Shown: positions 1 to 8,501 of the stretch, piece by piece
How positions within the stretch are numbered: position 1 is the stretch's first letter
Layout: each line of letters opens with the position of its first letter
DNA from: an uncultured Clostridia bacterium
GTDB lineage: Bacteria > Bacillota > Clostridia > Peptostreptococcales > Anaerovoracaceae
NCBI GenBank assembly: GCA_934256595.1
Contig: CAKQOW010000025.1
Location: 1 to 31,136, forward strand
Direction of reading: 5' to 3'
DNA: 31,136 nt
Translations under genes and position numbers: made by a program
The notes under the pieces: model-generated
The model's database searches: none
The model's input: the letters and a program-made list of their open reading frames with translations, nothing else
What the model was told of the DNA's origin: nothing

Positions 1-661
1 TCCGGAGAACATTTTGTATTCAATAATATTTTACTTGTCCCGTCATCAAAATGCAAGTTGTTCTTGCGAATATAGCTTTCTGCAACATACATTGGCTCAT
101 CAAGACTGAAATAGTCAAAAGTGCATATAAACACGACATAGGTGGTTTTCAGATCTTTGAATTTACTGCTTTTTTCAAGGCAGTCAGTGTCCAGGGAGAC
201 TTAACCCAGCGAAGTATGAGCTGCTGGTAAGCCCCCTGTCAGAAGCACAGCACTTCAGTGCGTGGTGCTTTACGGCAAAGTGCAGTCGGTTCATAGCCAG
301 CTAAAGCTGGTGAACCGTTTGCAGAAGGCCTTTCCATCAATATGCTTACACATATTGGGACAAGCCCATTCTCGAACCTGACTCCTCGCATATCTTTTCC
401 GAAATCAAGGCTTGCCTGCGGTACTACCTCCGGCTCCTTTGCCTTGTCAGGCAAGGAATTATCCGCCGTTGCTATTTTTATCTCACCTATCTCCTCATCT
501 AGGAGTAGCAGCTCCACAATCCCTTTACAAATATCAGGATCCCTCATTACCATGGTAAATACAAAGTCATTTGTAAAAGGTCTGAAATCGTCCTTGTTCT
601 TTGCGCTTTCATTTTGTTTTTTCTTAGTTTGTTTCTTCTTTTTTCGTTTTTTTCTGCTCAT
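1..661 (-). pseudogene. Rpn-family (PD-(D/E)XK) nuclease gene, interrupted and cut by the window edge
   Basis: The reading frame from 661 (ATG, good AGGAG site upstream) gives a Lys/Arg-rich tail of about 25 residues, then FRPFTNDFVFTMVMRDPDIC, the typical N-terminus of Rpn recombination-promoting nucleases / putative transposases. It stays family-like to about residue 93 (SLDFGKDMRGVRF), turns into unrelated sequence and stops at 239. Past that stop, a second in-frame stretch from about 200 down to 1 encodes the usual later part of the same family: SLDTDCLEKSSKFKDL, TTYVVFICTFDYF, and a stretch ending NTKCSP at the edge. The middle of the domain, which normally carries the D-(D/E)xK residues and an RYYQ motif, is missing or replaced. 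The gap is about 185 nt where I expect about 115, so roughly 70 nt are extra, close to the length of the two hairpins found there. Either a pseudogene or a truncated 140-residue protein. The family match is from memory of the motifs. Confidence 0.75.
243..317. repeat. Double-hairpin palindromic element inside the broken Rpn gene
   Basis: Two hairpins lie side by side. The first is AAGCAC (243-248) / GTGCTT (265-270), enclosing GCACT (250-254) / AGTGC (257-261). The second is CGGTTCA (287-293) / TGAACCG (311-317), enclosing CCAGCT (297-302) / AGCTGG (305-310). The 75-bp pair sits exactly where the Rpn coding sequence loses family similarity. It resembles a REP- or MITE-like small repeat, but I see no second copy in this window and no clear target duplication. 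Confidence 0.5.
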
Positions 662-689
662 TTTTTTCTCCTTTTATTTTCAGAAAGCA

Positions 690-757
690 AAAAACGCACA
701 GTAAAAACCGCTTAAGCTGAAACTTAATTCAGCCTAAACGGCCTATCTGTGCGTTTT
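690..757 (-). terminator. Long hairpin with U-tract in the leader of the Rpn gene (attenuator-like)
   Basis: The outer stem is a perfect AAAACGCACAG (691-701) / CTGTGCGTTTT (747-757). The inner stem is GCTGAA (716-721) / TTCAGC (728-733), with further pairing between. On the minus strand the stem ends in a run of six T, as in an intrinsic terminator. It lies between the promoter at 778-806 and the start codon at 661, so it is in the transcribed leader of the gene, not behind a gene. It could block read-through into the Rpn gene, or be part of a small mobile element. Confidence 0.6.
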
Positions 758-777
758 CATAAATTGTCTATGCTACC

Positions 778-806
778 ATTTTACTACATCTCGTTTTTAC
801 CGTCAA
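778..806 (-). promoter_or_regulatory. Sigma-A promoter for the Rpn gene
   Basis: Minus strand TTGACG (806-801), 17-base spacer, TAAAAT (783-778). The start site is expected near 771, giving a leader of about 110 nt that contains the hairpin at 690-757. The rest of the stretch 662-1077 holds only this promoter, that hairpin and the glyA terminator; I see no convincing gene in it. Confidence 0.7.
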
Positions 807-1020
807 TTCTTTTTTTAAAATTACGCTGCGCCTTGAAATTTTAATAGCTGCAGGAAAACAGTCAGAGGTGATTTTCGTTAAAAGTTTTTTGTATAAGTTT
901 CGAGAAATATAGGCACAGCTATAATTCTATCTTACATATCCTGATATATATTGCTGTATGGAATGATATATCGTTCTTCTGCCGGTCTGTATATTACAGC
1001 ACTCTTTATTGAAAAGCAGC

Positions 1021-1052
1021 AAAAAAGACATACCTTTACGATATGCCTTTTT
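1021..1052 (-). terminator. Terminator behind glyA
   Basis: On the minus strand AAAAAGGCATA pairs with TATGTCTTTTT (one G-U pair) around a short loop, ending in a T-run. It starts 25 bases after the glyA stop. Confidence 0.75.
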
Positions 1053-1077
1053 GATATTCTTTATCTCATATCTGCCA

Positions 1078-2316
1078 CTATGCGTTAAGCGGATATTTAG
1101 CTGTAAGCTCTGCAACTATCTGCTTTGCTTTCTCTCTGCTGTCCGCATCTTTGATTACAAGTGAGATTGCCTCTGCCAGTTTGTCCATATCCTCTGTATT
1201 CATACCTCTTGAAGTTACGGCTGCAGTTCCAAGTCTGACACCGCTTGTAACGTTAGGTGACTGAGGGTCGTTTGGAATAGTGTTCTTGTTGCATGTGATG
1301 TTTGCCTCTTCAAGCAGAGCCTCCATCTCCTTGCCTGTAATGCCTGTATCAACAAGGTCAACCAGCATCAGATGTGTATCTGTACCGCCTGATACTATTG
1401 ATATACCTCTCTTGATAAGGCCCTCGCTTAATGCCTTTGCGTTTGCAACGATATTCTGCTGATATACCTTGAACTCCGGCTGCAGCGCTTCCTTGAGGCA
1501 TACTGCCTTTGCAGCTATAACATGCATCAGCGGTCCGCCCTGTATTCCGGGGAACAGCGCTTTGTTTAATTTAAGCTCATCGGCAACAGCCTGACTGCTC
1601 ATGATCATACCGCCTCTCGGTCCTCTGAGAGTCTTGTGAGTAGTGGTTGTAGTTATATGTGCATATTCTATCGGGCTCTGGTGAAGTCCTGCTGCAACCA
1701 GTCCTGCAATATGCGCAATATCGGCCATCAGATAAGCTCCAACCTCGTCTGCAATCTCTCTGAGTCTTTTGAAGTCAATAGCTCTGCAGTATGCGCTTGC
1801 TCCGCAAACTATCATCTTAGGCTTGCATTCAAGTGCAATCTGACGCACCTGATCATAATCTATAAATCCGTTCTCATCAACGCCATATGCAACCGGGTTG
1901 AAATATTTGCCCGACATATTAACCTTGCTTCCGTGTGAAAGATGTCCGCCGTCTGATAGGTTCATACCCATAAAAGTATCTCCCGGCTTTAATACCGCAA
2001 AGAATACAGCCATATTCGCCTGCGCTCCCGAATGAGGCTGCACATTGACATATTCACAGCCAAAGAGCTTCTTTGCTCTCTCTATTGCCAGATTTTCGGC
2101 CACATCAACGCACTCACAGCCACCGTAGTATCTTTTGCCCGGATAACCTTCGGCATATTTGTTTGTAAACGGTGAGCCCATTGCTGCCATAACAGCCTTG
2201 CTTACCCAGTTTTCTGAGGCAATAAGCTCGATATGTGAGTTCTGTCTTGCGACCTCGGCTTCTATAGCCTCTGCTATCTCACTGTCTGTTTTTCTTATTT
2301 CTTCGATTGAATACAT
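1078..2316 (-). CDS. glyA: Serine hydroxymethyltransferase
   Basis: Pyridoxal-phosphate enzyme that interconverts serine plus tetrahydrofolate with glycine plus 5,10-methylene-tetrahydrofolate; cytosolic, the main source of one-carbon units. The 412-residue length is normal. The PLP-lysine motif TTTTTHKTLRGPRGG is complete, with Lys228. Other family hallmarks are LIASEN near residue 31, YAEGYPGKRYYGG near 54, NVQPHSGAQANMAV near 91 and MADIAHIAGLVAAG near 197. The ATG at 2316 fits the family N-terminus, with a modest AGGT site upstream. It has its own promoter (2385-2413) and terminator (1021-1052), so it is probably monocistronic. A small GCACAG/CTGTGC hairpin (2326-2338) lies just upstream of the ribosome binding site and may affect translation. 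Confidence 0.97.
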   Translation of the reverse strand: MYSIEEIRKTDSEIAEAIEAEVARQNSHIELIASENWVSKAVMAAMGSPFTNKYAEGYPGKRYYGGCECVDVAENLAIERAKKLFGCEYVNVQPHSGAQANMAVFFAVLKPGDTFMGMNLSDGGHLSHGSKVNMSGKYFNPVAYGVDENGFIDYDQVRQIALECKPKMIVCGASAYCRAIDFKRLREIADEVGAYLMADIAHIAGLVAAGLHQSPIEYAHITTTTTHKTLRGPRGGMIMSSQAVADELKLNKALFPGIQGGPLMHVIAAKAVCLKEALQPEFKVYQQNIVANAKALSEGLIKRGISIVSGGTDTHLMLVDLVDTGITGKEMEALLEEANITCNKNTIPNDPQSPNVTSGVRLGTAAVTSRGMNTEDMDKLAEAISLVIKDADSREKAKQIVAELTAKYPLNA

Positions 2317-2384
2317 ATTCTACCTGCACAGCCTGTGCGCTGTGTTCCCTTTCTTTGTCTTTTGGTTGGACTTTACTGAATAAA

Positions 2385-2413
2385 ATTATAAATTACGGCT
2401 GTGATTTTTTCAA
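2385..2413 (-). promoter_or_regulatory. Sigma-A promoter for glyA
   Basis: Minus strand TTGAAA (2413-2408), 17-base spacer, perfect TATAAT (2390-2385), about 70 bases before the glyA start. It begins immediately after the stop of the SSB-like gene. Confidence 0.8.
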
Positions 2414-2422
2414 GTCGTTAAA

Positions 2423-3061
2423 TCATATAATTTCGTCTTTATCATTCTGCCCGGCTTCATCTATTTTGATTACCGACACTTCATATGCCGTATGCACCGC
2501 CACATTTCCCTCGCTGTCTTTCTTGTTGTACTGCCTTGACTGAATACGGCCTTCTATGCAGATTTTTTCTCCGACCTCCATGGCAGCCGCATAGGATGCG
2601 TTTCTGCCCCACGCAATACAGGGTATGTAATCGGATTTATTGTACATTCTGTTGACAGCCAGCATAATGTCGCATATTTCCCTGCCCAGCGGCGAGGTTC
2701 TCTTTACCGGCGGCTTGCAGATATAGCCTTCAAGATATATTTCATTCTGGTAGTACTCTATATCCTCAAGAACCTCAAGCTCCCTTGCAAATACCACAAC
2801 GTTGAGCCTGTTTTTTCCGTTTACCGCCGTGTTGTAGGTTCTCACCTGCCCGTTTATATGAAGCATATCGCCTTTGTTTAAAGTCTTGTCAAAAAGCAGC
2901 CTGTCTGAAATCATTACATTAATTGCATCTCTGTAGCCGCTTCTTCTGTCAATGGACAATTCCAGCTGGTAAAAGGTTTCACCATATGTCTTATGACTCA
3001 ATATAAGTTCTCCTGTAATTTCACCTGTCAGAACGGCAATATTTGTTTCCAGCCTCTCCAT
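2423..3061 (-). CDS. Tandem OB-fold single-strand DNA-binding-like protein
   Basis: 212 residues that appear to hold two OB-fold, SSB-like halves: about residues 5-95, with DAINVMISDRL and GDMLHINGQVRTY, and about 105-195, with GREICDIMLAVNR, YIPCIAWGRNA and GEKICIEGRIQSRQY. The second half carries the clearest SSB motifs, where the aromatic Tyr and Trp would stack on DNA bases. The ending is acidic (NDKDEII), as in the tail of SSB proteins that recruits partners. A bacterial SSB normally has one OB fold per chain and forms a tetramer, so two folds in one chain suggest a different oligomer. Start ATG at 3061, with a strong GGGGAGGA site nine bases upstream. It lies 64 bases after the GNAT stop and may be the last gene of the valS unit. 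The role in DNA binding is inferred. Confidence 0.75.
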   Translation of the reverse strand: MERLETNIAVLTGEITGELILSHKTYGETFYQLELSIDRRSGYRDAINVMISDRLLFDKTLNKGDMLHINGQVRTYNTAVNGKNRLNVVVFARELEVLEDIEYYQNEIYLEGYICKPPVKRTSPLGREICDIMLAVNRMYNKSDYIPCIAWGRNASYAAAMEVGEKICIEGRIQSRQYNKKDSEGNVAVHTAYEVSVIKIDEAGQNDKDEII

Positions 3062-3125
3062 TAAAAAATCCTCCCCAATAAAAGTGTATGTTACATTTTA
3101 TTAGAAAGGATTTGTTTTATTCATA

Positions 3126-3569
3126 CTATTTAATATCAAGCCTCATAACCTCAGGTCTGCACTCTGTGCCGTACTGGGGACAGGTAAAACATTCAAAGAA
3201 CTGAGGAGCATCATCTCTCTCAATGGTGACAAAACCGGATTTTCTGAAAAATCCCGGTGCTCTTGCAACAAGAAATATGCTGCTGCCGCCTCTCTTTAAT
3301 GTTTCATCTATAATGCAGTCCAGAAACTGTGCTCCTGCTCCTGTTTTGCGGTATGGCTCGTTTACAGCTATTCCGTCAACGATAAACTCTCCCTCGCGCA
3401 GAGCAAGCACCGCGCCGCCCTGCAGGCTTCCCGCCTCATCTGTAAGCTGCCAGCACTTGATTATATCTGTGGGTACCGGCTCATCTTCGCTGAACTCAAG
3501 CCTGTTTGCTATAAACATGGGCACAAGCCTGTCGTAGTCTTTAGTCTCCGCTATTTTTAAATCTTTCAT
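3126..3569 (-). CDS. GNAT-family N-acetyltransferase
   Basis: 147 residues from the ATG at 3569, which sits ten bases after a GGAG site; a GTG at 3578 is a less likely start because it touches that site. The acetyl-CoA-binding motif is YRKTGAG (R-x-x-G-x-G type), preceded by the beta-strand segment FIVDGIAVNEP that usually leads into it. The C-terminal third has a Cys pattern, CFTCPQYGTECRPEVM, seen in one subgroup of this family. The substrate cannot be told from the sequence. The gene overlaps the lipid kinase by 29 bases, so the two are probably translationally coupled. Confidence 0.85.
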   Translation of the reverse strand: MKDLKIAETKDYDRLVPMFIANRLEFSEDEPVPTDIIKCWQLTDEAGSLQGGAVLALREGEFIVDGIAVNEPYRKTGAGAQFLDCIIDETLKRGGSSIFLVARAPGFFRKSGFVTIERDDAPQFFECFTCPQYGTECRPEVMRLDIK

Positions 3570-4482
3570 AGTAGTCACGCTCCGCTTTGGTTACAAACAC
3601 TCTGATTTTGTCGTGCAGTACAGAAAAGTCAAGAGGAAGCTTTTCGCCGTGCTCTCCGTCAACATCTGTCGGTATGTCCACATCCGACTCTATCAGAAGT
3701 CTGTCTGTCTTGAAGGTAAGAACCCTGTGATCATTAAGATGCACGCCCTGAAGCACTTTAATTCCGAGAGGAACCATTTCCAGTATGGGCATCTTGCGGA
3801 ACAGTATAACATTTAACAGTCCGTCATTTATCTCACTGTCAGGTGAAACATTCTTGAAACCTCCCGCAGACGTGCCGTTCATAACTATCATAAAGAACAT
3901 TTCCTCTTCGTAAATATTCTCCGGTGTTGTCAGCTTCACATCTATAGGTTTAAGCTCCGTAACCTCGGACGCGCCCTTGAGATAGTAAGCAAATCTTCCC
4001 AGAGTATTCTTGAGCACAGGGTCTGTTTTCTGGCTCACGTCAACCATATTGCCCATAGCTGCAACATTGATGAAGTATTTGCCGTTTACCATGCCCACAT
4101 CGACAGGCACCTGATAATCTCCCAGAGCAACATCTATCATAGCATCTATGGTATCAGGCATTTCAAAGTATGATGCAAAGTCGTTGGCTGTCCCTGACGG
4201 AAATATTGCGATAGGCAGGTCTATATTGTTTTTGAGAAGCGCATTGACACATATATTGATAGTGCCGTCACCGCCTGCAACAATAACCTGTCTGAACTCC
4301 TCCTGATCTATTTCCGGCAGCAGTCGGTTTAATGTCTTGCCTTTTTCTGCTCTTACAGGTATTACAAGATAACCTTCCCTCTGATACCTCTCAATAATAT
4401 GGTCCAGATTGTTTTTAAACATTCCGTTTCCCGAAAACGGATTATAAAACAGAAGTACCTTTTTTTGTTTCATTGCACTCAT
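3541..4482 (-). CDS. Diacylglycerol kinase-type lipid kinase (YegS/BmrU family)
   Basis: 313 residues. Predicted to phosphorylate a diacylglycerol-like lipid at the inner face of the membrane, recycling lipid head-group by-products. Motifs in order: NPFSGNG near residue 11, GGDGTIN near 67, PSGTANDFA near 92 and DGEHGEKLP near 275, which together define the DAGK catalytic domain and its C-terminal lid. Start chosen at ATG 4482: the AGGAGGA site at 4492-4498 leaves a nine-base gap, whereas the TTG at 4488 would be too close; a GTG at 4485 is possible. The first 41 bases overlap the end of folC. It belongs to the valS-folC unit. The exact lipid substrate is not known. Confidence 0.9.
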   Translation of the reverse strand: MSAMKQKKVLLFYNPFSGNGMFKNNLDHIIERYQREGYLVIPVRAEKGKTLNRLLPEIDQEEFRQVIVAGGDGTINICVNALLKNNIDLPIAIFPSGTANDFASYFEMPDTIDAMIDVALGDYQVPVDVGMVNGKYFINVAAMGNMVDVSQKTDPVLKNTLGRFAYYLKGASEVTELKPIDVKLTTPENIYEEEMFFMIVMNGTSAGGFKNVSPDSEINDGLLNVILFRKMPILEMVPLGIKVLQGVHLNDHRVLTFKTDRLLIESDVDIPTDVDGEHGEKLPLDFSVLHDKIRVFVTKAERDYYERFKNSGD

Positions 4483-5761
4483 CACCAAGAATCCTCCTTA
4501 TTTCCCCAATCAGGTATAACGATCCTGCATATAAAACCGCATCGTAGTCACCCTTAATACTCTCTGCCGCAGCCACCGCCTCTTCCGGTGAGACTGCCAC
4601 CTCACAGTCACAGAAGCGCTCCTGTACTTTTGCCTGCAGACTGCCCGCATCAAGCTTCCTGTCGCTTACAGGCTCGCAGGCAATAAAATGTGAAGCTATG
4701 CGTGTGAAATTATCAAGAATTCCGTCCACGTCCTTGTCTGCAAGTATGCCGCAGACCATAAGCACTCTGCTTCTGCCGAAGTATTTCGCCATTGTGTCTG
4801 CCAGCGCCTTGGCTCCCGCTTCATTATGCGCTCCGTCAAGTATTATATACGGCTTCTCCGATATTATTTCAAAGCGTCCTATCTGTACAGCTTTTTTGAG
4901 TCCTCTGTAAAGGTCGCTGCGGTTTATTTTAACTATTCTCTGTTTTCTCAAAAGCTCTATGGCCGCAAGCGCCGCTGTCAGATTGCTTATCTGATGCTCG
5001 CCTGTCATTGAAATCTCGACTCCACTGTAGTCTGTACCCATTATCTCAAGGTCAATGATCGAGCCTCCCAGATGCTCTGACATATATTTAGGCTTTATCT
5101 TAGATGCGTCTGTAAACAGACACCCCTGTCTGTAGGATTCTCCCGCTATGACTTTCGCCGCCGCAGGGTCTGACACATTTGATATAACCGGAACTTCCGG
5201 TTTGATTATGCCGGCCTTTTCGGCAGCTATCTGCTCTATTGTATCTCCCAGTCTGTCGGTATGGTCAAGGGATATTGATGTTATGATACTGACAAGAGGC
5301 TTCTTAATTATATTGGTTGAATCGCCTCTGCCTCCAAGACCTACCTCAAGCACTGCAAAGTCTGCTCCGGCCTCTTTGAAGTATACAAATGCAACTGCTG
5401 TTATTACTTCAAACTCTGTAGGAGAATCATATCCCATTTTTATCATTTTTTCAACAGTTTCAAGGACAATTGCTGTATATTTTTCAAGCTCCGCATCGGA
5501 TATATAGCTGCCGTCAAGCTGTATTCTCTCGTTAAACACCTCTATAAACGGCGAGGTATAAAGTCCCGCTCTGTATCCGTTTGCCAAAAGGGCCTCATAT
5601 ATATATCTGCAGCATGAGCCCTTGCCGTTGGTACCTGCAACATGAATACACTTAAGAGCTTCCTGGGGGTTCCCAAGAAGCTCCATAAGCACGCTCATTC
5701 TTTCGAGTCCCAATATACTGCCGAATTTATTGAATTCTTCTATTCTGTCTATTGCGCCCAT
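4442..5761 (-). CDS. folC: Folylpolyglutamate synthase / dihydrofolate synthase
   Basis: 439 residues, the usual length. Mur-ligase-type, ATP-dependent enzyme that adds glutamate to dihydropteroate and folates. The P-loop HVAGTNGKGSC is at residues 40-50. EVGLGGRGDSTNII, SLDHTDRLGDTIEQIAAEKAGI and LDGAHNEAGAKAL follow in the family order. The ATG shares one base with the valS stop (TAATG), so translation is coupled. FolC downstream of valS is a common Firmicutes arrangement. It feeds the folate pool used by glyA nearby. Confidence 0.96.
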   Translation of the reverse strand: MGAIDRIEEFNKFGSILGLERMSVLMELLGNPQEALKCIHVAGTNGKGSCCRYIYEALLANGYRAGLYTSPFIEVFNERIQLDGSYISDAELEKYTAIVLETVEKMIKMGYDSPTEFEVITAVAFVYFKEAGADFAVLEVGLGGRGDSTNIIKKPLVSIITSISLDHTDRLGDTIEQIAAEKAGIIKPEVPVISNVSDPAAAKVIAGESYRQGCLFTDASKIKPKYMSEHLGGSIIDLEIMGTDYSGVEISMTGEHQISNLTAALAAIELLRKQRIVKINRSDLYRGLKKAVQIGRFEIISEKPYIILDGAHNEAGAKALADTMAKYFGRSRVLMVCGILADKDVDGILDNFTRIASHFIACEPVSDRKLDAGSLQAKVQERFCDCEVAVSPEEAVAAAESIKGDYDAVLYAGSLYLIGEIRRILGDECNETKKGTSVL

Positions 5762-8454
5762 TATAATTTCTTTTCTACCATGGCAAGTCTTTCGGTTACC
5801 TTTGCAAGCATATCCTCGTACATAACCTTTTTCTCTTTTTCGGCTGCGATTACTTTTTCAGGAGCCTTGCTTACAAAGCCCTCGTTTGAAAGCTTGCCTG
5901 TAACTCTTGCCACTTCGCCCTCAAGTTTTTTCTTTTCTTTTGTAAGTCTTTCAAACTCTGCCCTGTAGTCAAGCAGATCGTCTGACGGAATATATATTTC
6001 AGCTCCCGCAATTACTGCAGACATTACATCTTCAGGAACCTGTGATTTATCTGTGATAAATTCTATCTCTGTGATGTTTGCCATTCCCCTGATGTATCTT
6101 TCGGCTGATTTAACAAGCTCCATGTCCGCCGCATCTGCATATATTACTGCTCTGAGCTTCTTTGACGGCGCAGCGTCTGCTTCCGCTCTGATGTTTCTGA
6201 TAGCTCTGATAGCCTCCATTGCAAGCTCAAGTCTTGCTGTCTCAGCTTCAAATGTAAGAGCCTCGTCATAAACCGGCCAGTCTGATTTAATCAGGAAGTT
6301 TTCAGGGTTGTCCGCCTTTATTTCTCCCTTTGGCAGGTAGCTCCAGATTTCCTCAGTTATAAACGGCATGAACGGGTGAAGAAGTGAAAGCATATCCTTT
6401 AATGCTCTTATGAGTACAAATCTTGCAACTTTTTTGTCCGCCTCATCGTCGCCGTACAGTCTGCCTTTAACGATTTCGATATACCAGTCGCAGTATTCAT
6501 TCCAGATTACATCGTAAACTTTCTGTCCTGCAAGGGCAAGGTCAAATCTGTCCATTGCGGCTGTAACATATTTAACAGCTTCGTTTACTCTTGAGAGCAT
6601 CCACTTGTCCTCATCTTTTAAGGCCATCTGTGAAATGTCTCCGCTCGCTATGTCCTTAAAGCTGCCGTCTTCGTTCTGCAGGTTCATAATAACGAATCTT
6701 GAAGCGTTCCACAGCTTGTTTGCAAAGTTTCTTGAGGATTCAAGCTTGTCTGTCTTAAATCTCATATCATTGCCCGGCGTAATACCTGTTGTAAGCATAA
6801 ATCTGAGAGCGTCAGCGCCGTACTGGTCAATTATTTCAAGCGGGTCTATGCCGTTACCGAGGGACTTGCTCATCTTGCGGCCCTCAGCATCTCTTACAAG
6901 ACCGTGAACATATACATATTTGAAAGGAACTTCTCCCATAACTTCAAGCGCTGAGAATACCATTCTTACTACCCAGAAGAATATTATATCGTATCCTGTT
7001 ACGAGTACGTCTGTAGGGTAGAAGTAGTCAAGGTCTTCTGTCTTGTCCGGCCAGCCCAGTGTTGAGAACGGCCACAGCGCTGATGAGAACCATGTGTCAA
7101 GTACGTCCTCGTCCTGTTTGATGTTGGTGCTGCCGCATTTAGTACACTTGTGAGGCTCGTCAAGGCATACCATAAGCTCGCCGCAATCCTGGCAGTAGTA
7201 CGCAGGAATTCTGTGTCCCCACCAGAGCTGTCTTGAGATACACCAGTCTCTGATTTCCTCAAGCCAGTGAAGATATATTTTTTCAAATCTCTCAGGCACA
7301 TGCTTTAAGTCGCCGTTCTTCGCTGCTTCGATAGCCGGCTTTGCAAGCTCCTCCATCGCAACAAACCACTGGTCTGACAGCATTGACTCAACTGTAGTAT
7401 GACATCTGTAGCATTCTCCCATAGGGATTACTTTTTCTTCTGTCTTTACTAAAAATCCCGCTTTGTCAAGATCTTCAACCCAAGCCTTACGGCATTCGTA
7501 TCTGTCCATGCCCTCGTATTTGCCCGCAAGCTCATTCATTGTGGCATCAAGGTTGATGCAGCAAGGCATATCGAGGTTGTGTCTCTGTCCCACCTCAAAG
7601 TCGTTAGGGTCATGGGCAGGAGTTATTTTTACTGCTCCTGTTCCTTTTTCGGGATCGGGATAAGGGTCAGCTATGATCGGAATTTCTGTTCCTACCAGCG
7701 GAAGTATTACTTTTTTGCCTACCATATCCTTGTATCTTTCGTCATCAGGGTGCACTGCTATAGCCACATCGCCGAACATTGTTTCAGGTCTTGAGGTTGC
7801 AACTATCATAGGCTCTCCGCCCTCTTCCGCCGCATCGTATCTGAAATACCAGTACCTGCCGTTTTTGTCCTCGTGCTCTACCTCAGCATCAGATAACGAT
7901 GTGCCGCACTGAGGACACCAGTTTATAAGGCGGTTTCCTCTGTATATAAGGCCCTTTTCGTAAAGCTGTACAAACAGAGTTCTTACTGCGCGGTTGCAGC
8001 CCTCATCCATTGTAAAGCGTTCTCTTTCCCAGTCGCATGAGTCGCCAAGCTTACGGCACTGCTTTGTAATTCTTCCGCCGTATTCTTCTTTCCAAGCCCA
8101 TGCTCTCTTGAGGAATTCTTCTCTGCCCAGATCTTCTTTTTCGAGGCCCTCCTCTGCTCTGATTTTGTCTACAACCTTAACTTCTGTAGCTATGCTGGCG
8201 TGGTCTGAACCCGGAAGCCAGAGTGCGCTGTAGCCCTGCATTCTCTTCCATCTTGTAAGAACGTCCTGCAGAGTCTGGTCAAGGGCATGTCCCATATGAA
8301 GCTGGCCTGTAATGTTTGGAGGCGGCATTACGATAGTGTATGGTTTCTTGCTCTTGTCCACCTCTGCTCTGAAAGCGCCTTTTTGCTCCCACATCTCATA
8401 AATTCTGTCTTCAAAATCCTTAGGATTATATGTTTTTGCCAAGTTTTTTTCCAT
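5761..8454 (-). CDS. valS: Valyl-tRNA synthetase
   Basis: 897 residues from ATG 8454, which has AAGGAG nine bases upstream. A longer in-frame reading up to 8592 only translates the T-box leader and is not protein. Class I synthetase: HIGH motif as HMGH at residues 53-56 within PPPNITGQLHMGHALD; KMSKS motif in GRKMSKSLGNGIDPLE in the C-terminal half of the catalytic domain. A CP1 editing domain lies between (VATSRPETMFGDVAIAVHPD; TPAHDPNDFEVG). The anticodon-binding domain is followed by a C-terminal coiled-coil arm rich in Lys/Glu (about the last 65 residues), typical of ValRS. Expression is governed by the T-box leader at 8502-8745. First gene of valS-folC-lipid kinase-GNAT. Confidence 0.97.
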   Translation of the reverse strand: MEKNLAKTYNPKDFEDRIYEMWEQKGAFRAEVDKSKKPYTIVMPPPNITGQLHMGHALDQTLQDVLTRWKRMQGYSALWLPGSDHASIATEVKVVDKIRAEEGLEKEDLGREEFLKRAWAWKEEYGGRITKQCRKLGDSCDWERERFTMDEGCNRAVRTLFVQLYEKGLIYRGNRLINWCPQCGTSLSDAEVEHEDKNGRYWYFRYDAAEEGGEPMIVATSRPETMFGDVAIAVHPDDERYKDMVGKKVILPLVGTEIPIIADPYPDPEKGTGAVKITPAHDPNDFEVGQRHNLDMPCCINLDATMNELAGKYEGMDRYECRKAWVEDLDKAGFLVKTEEKVIPMGECYRCHTTVESMLSDQWFVAMEELAKPAIEAAKNGDLKHVPERFEKIYLHWLEEIRDWCISRQLWWGHRIPAYYCQDCGELMVCLDEPHKCTKCGSTNIKQDEDVLDTWFSSALWPFSTLGWPDKTEDLDYFYPTDVLVTGYDIIFFWVVRMVFSALEVMGEVPFKYVYVHGLVRDAEGRKMSKSLGNGIDPLEIIDQYGADALRFMLTTGITPGNDMRFKTDKLESSRNFANKLWNASRFVIMNLQNEDGSFKDIASGDISQMALKDEDKWMLSRVNEAVKYVTAAMDRFDLALAGQKVYDVIWNEYCDWYIEIVKGRLYGDDEADKKVARFVLIRALKDMLSLLHPFMPFITEEIWSYLPKGEIKADNPENFLIKSDWPVYDEALTFEAETARLELAMEAIRAIRNIRAEADAAPSKKLRAVIYADAADMELVKSAERYIRGMANITEIEFITDKSQVPEDVMSAVIAGAEIYIPSDDLLDYRAEFERLTKEKKKLEGEVARVTGKLSNEGFVSKAPEKVIAAEKEKKVMYEDMLAKVTERLAMVEKKL

Positions 8455-8501
8455 TCGATATATCTCCTTGTTAAAATAATTTACTTTGCCTTTCTGCAGA
8501 T

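Noticed and set aside
342..704. Plus-strand frame with a hydrophobic Phe-rich end opposite the Rpn gene
   Set aside because: The Phe-rich stretch is only the reverse of the Lys-rich Rpn N-terminus; it has no start signal.
927..1115. 62-residue frame overlapping the glyA end, minus strand
   Set aside because: It crosses the glyA stop and its terminator, has no ribosome binding site and no family-like sequence.
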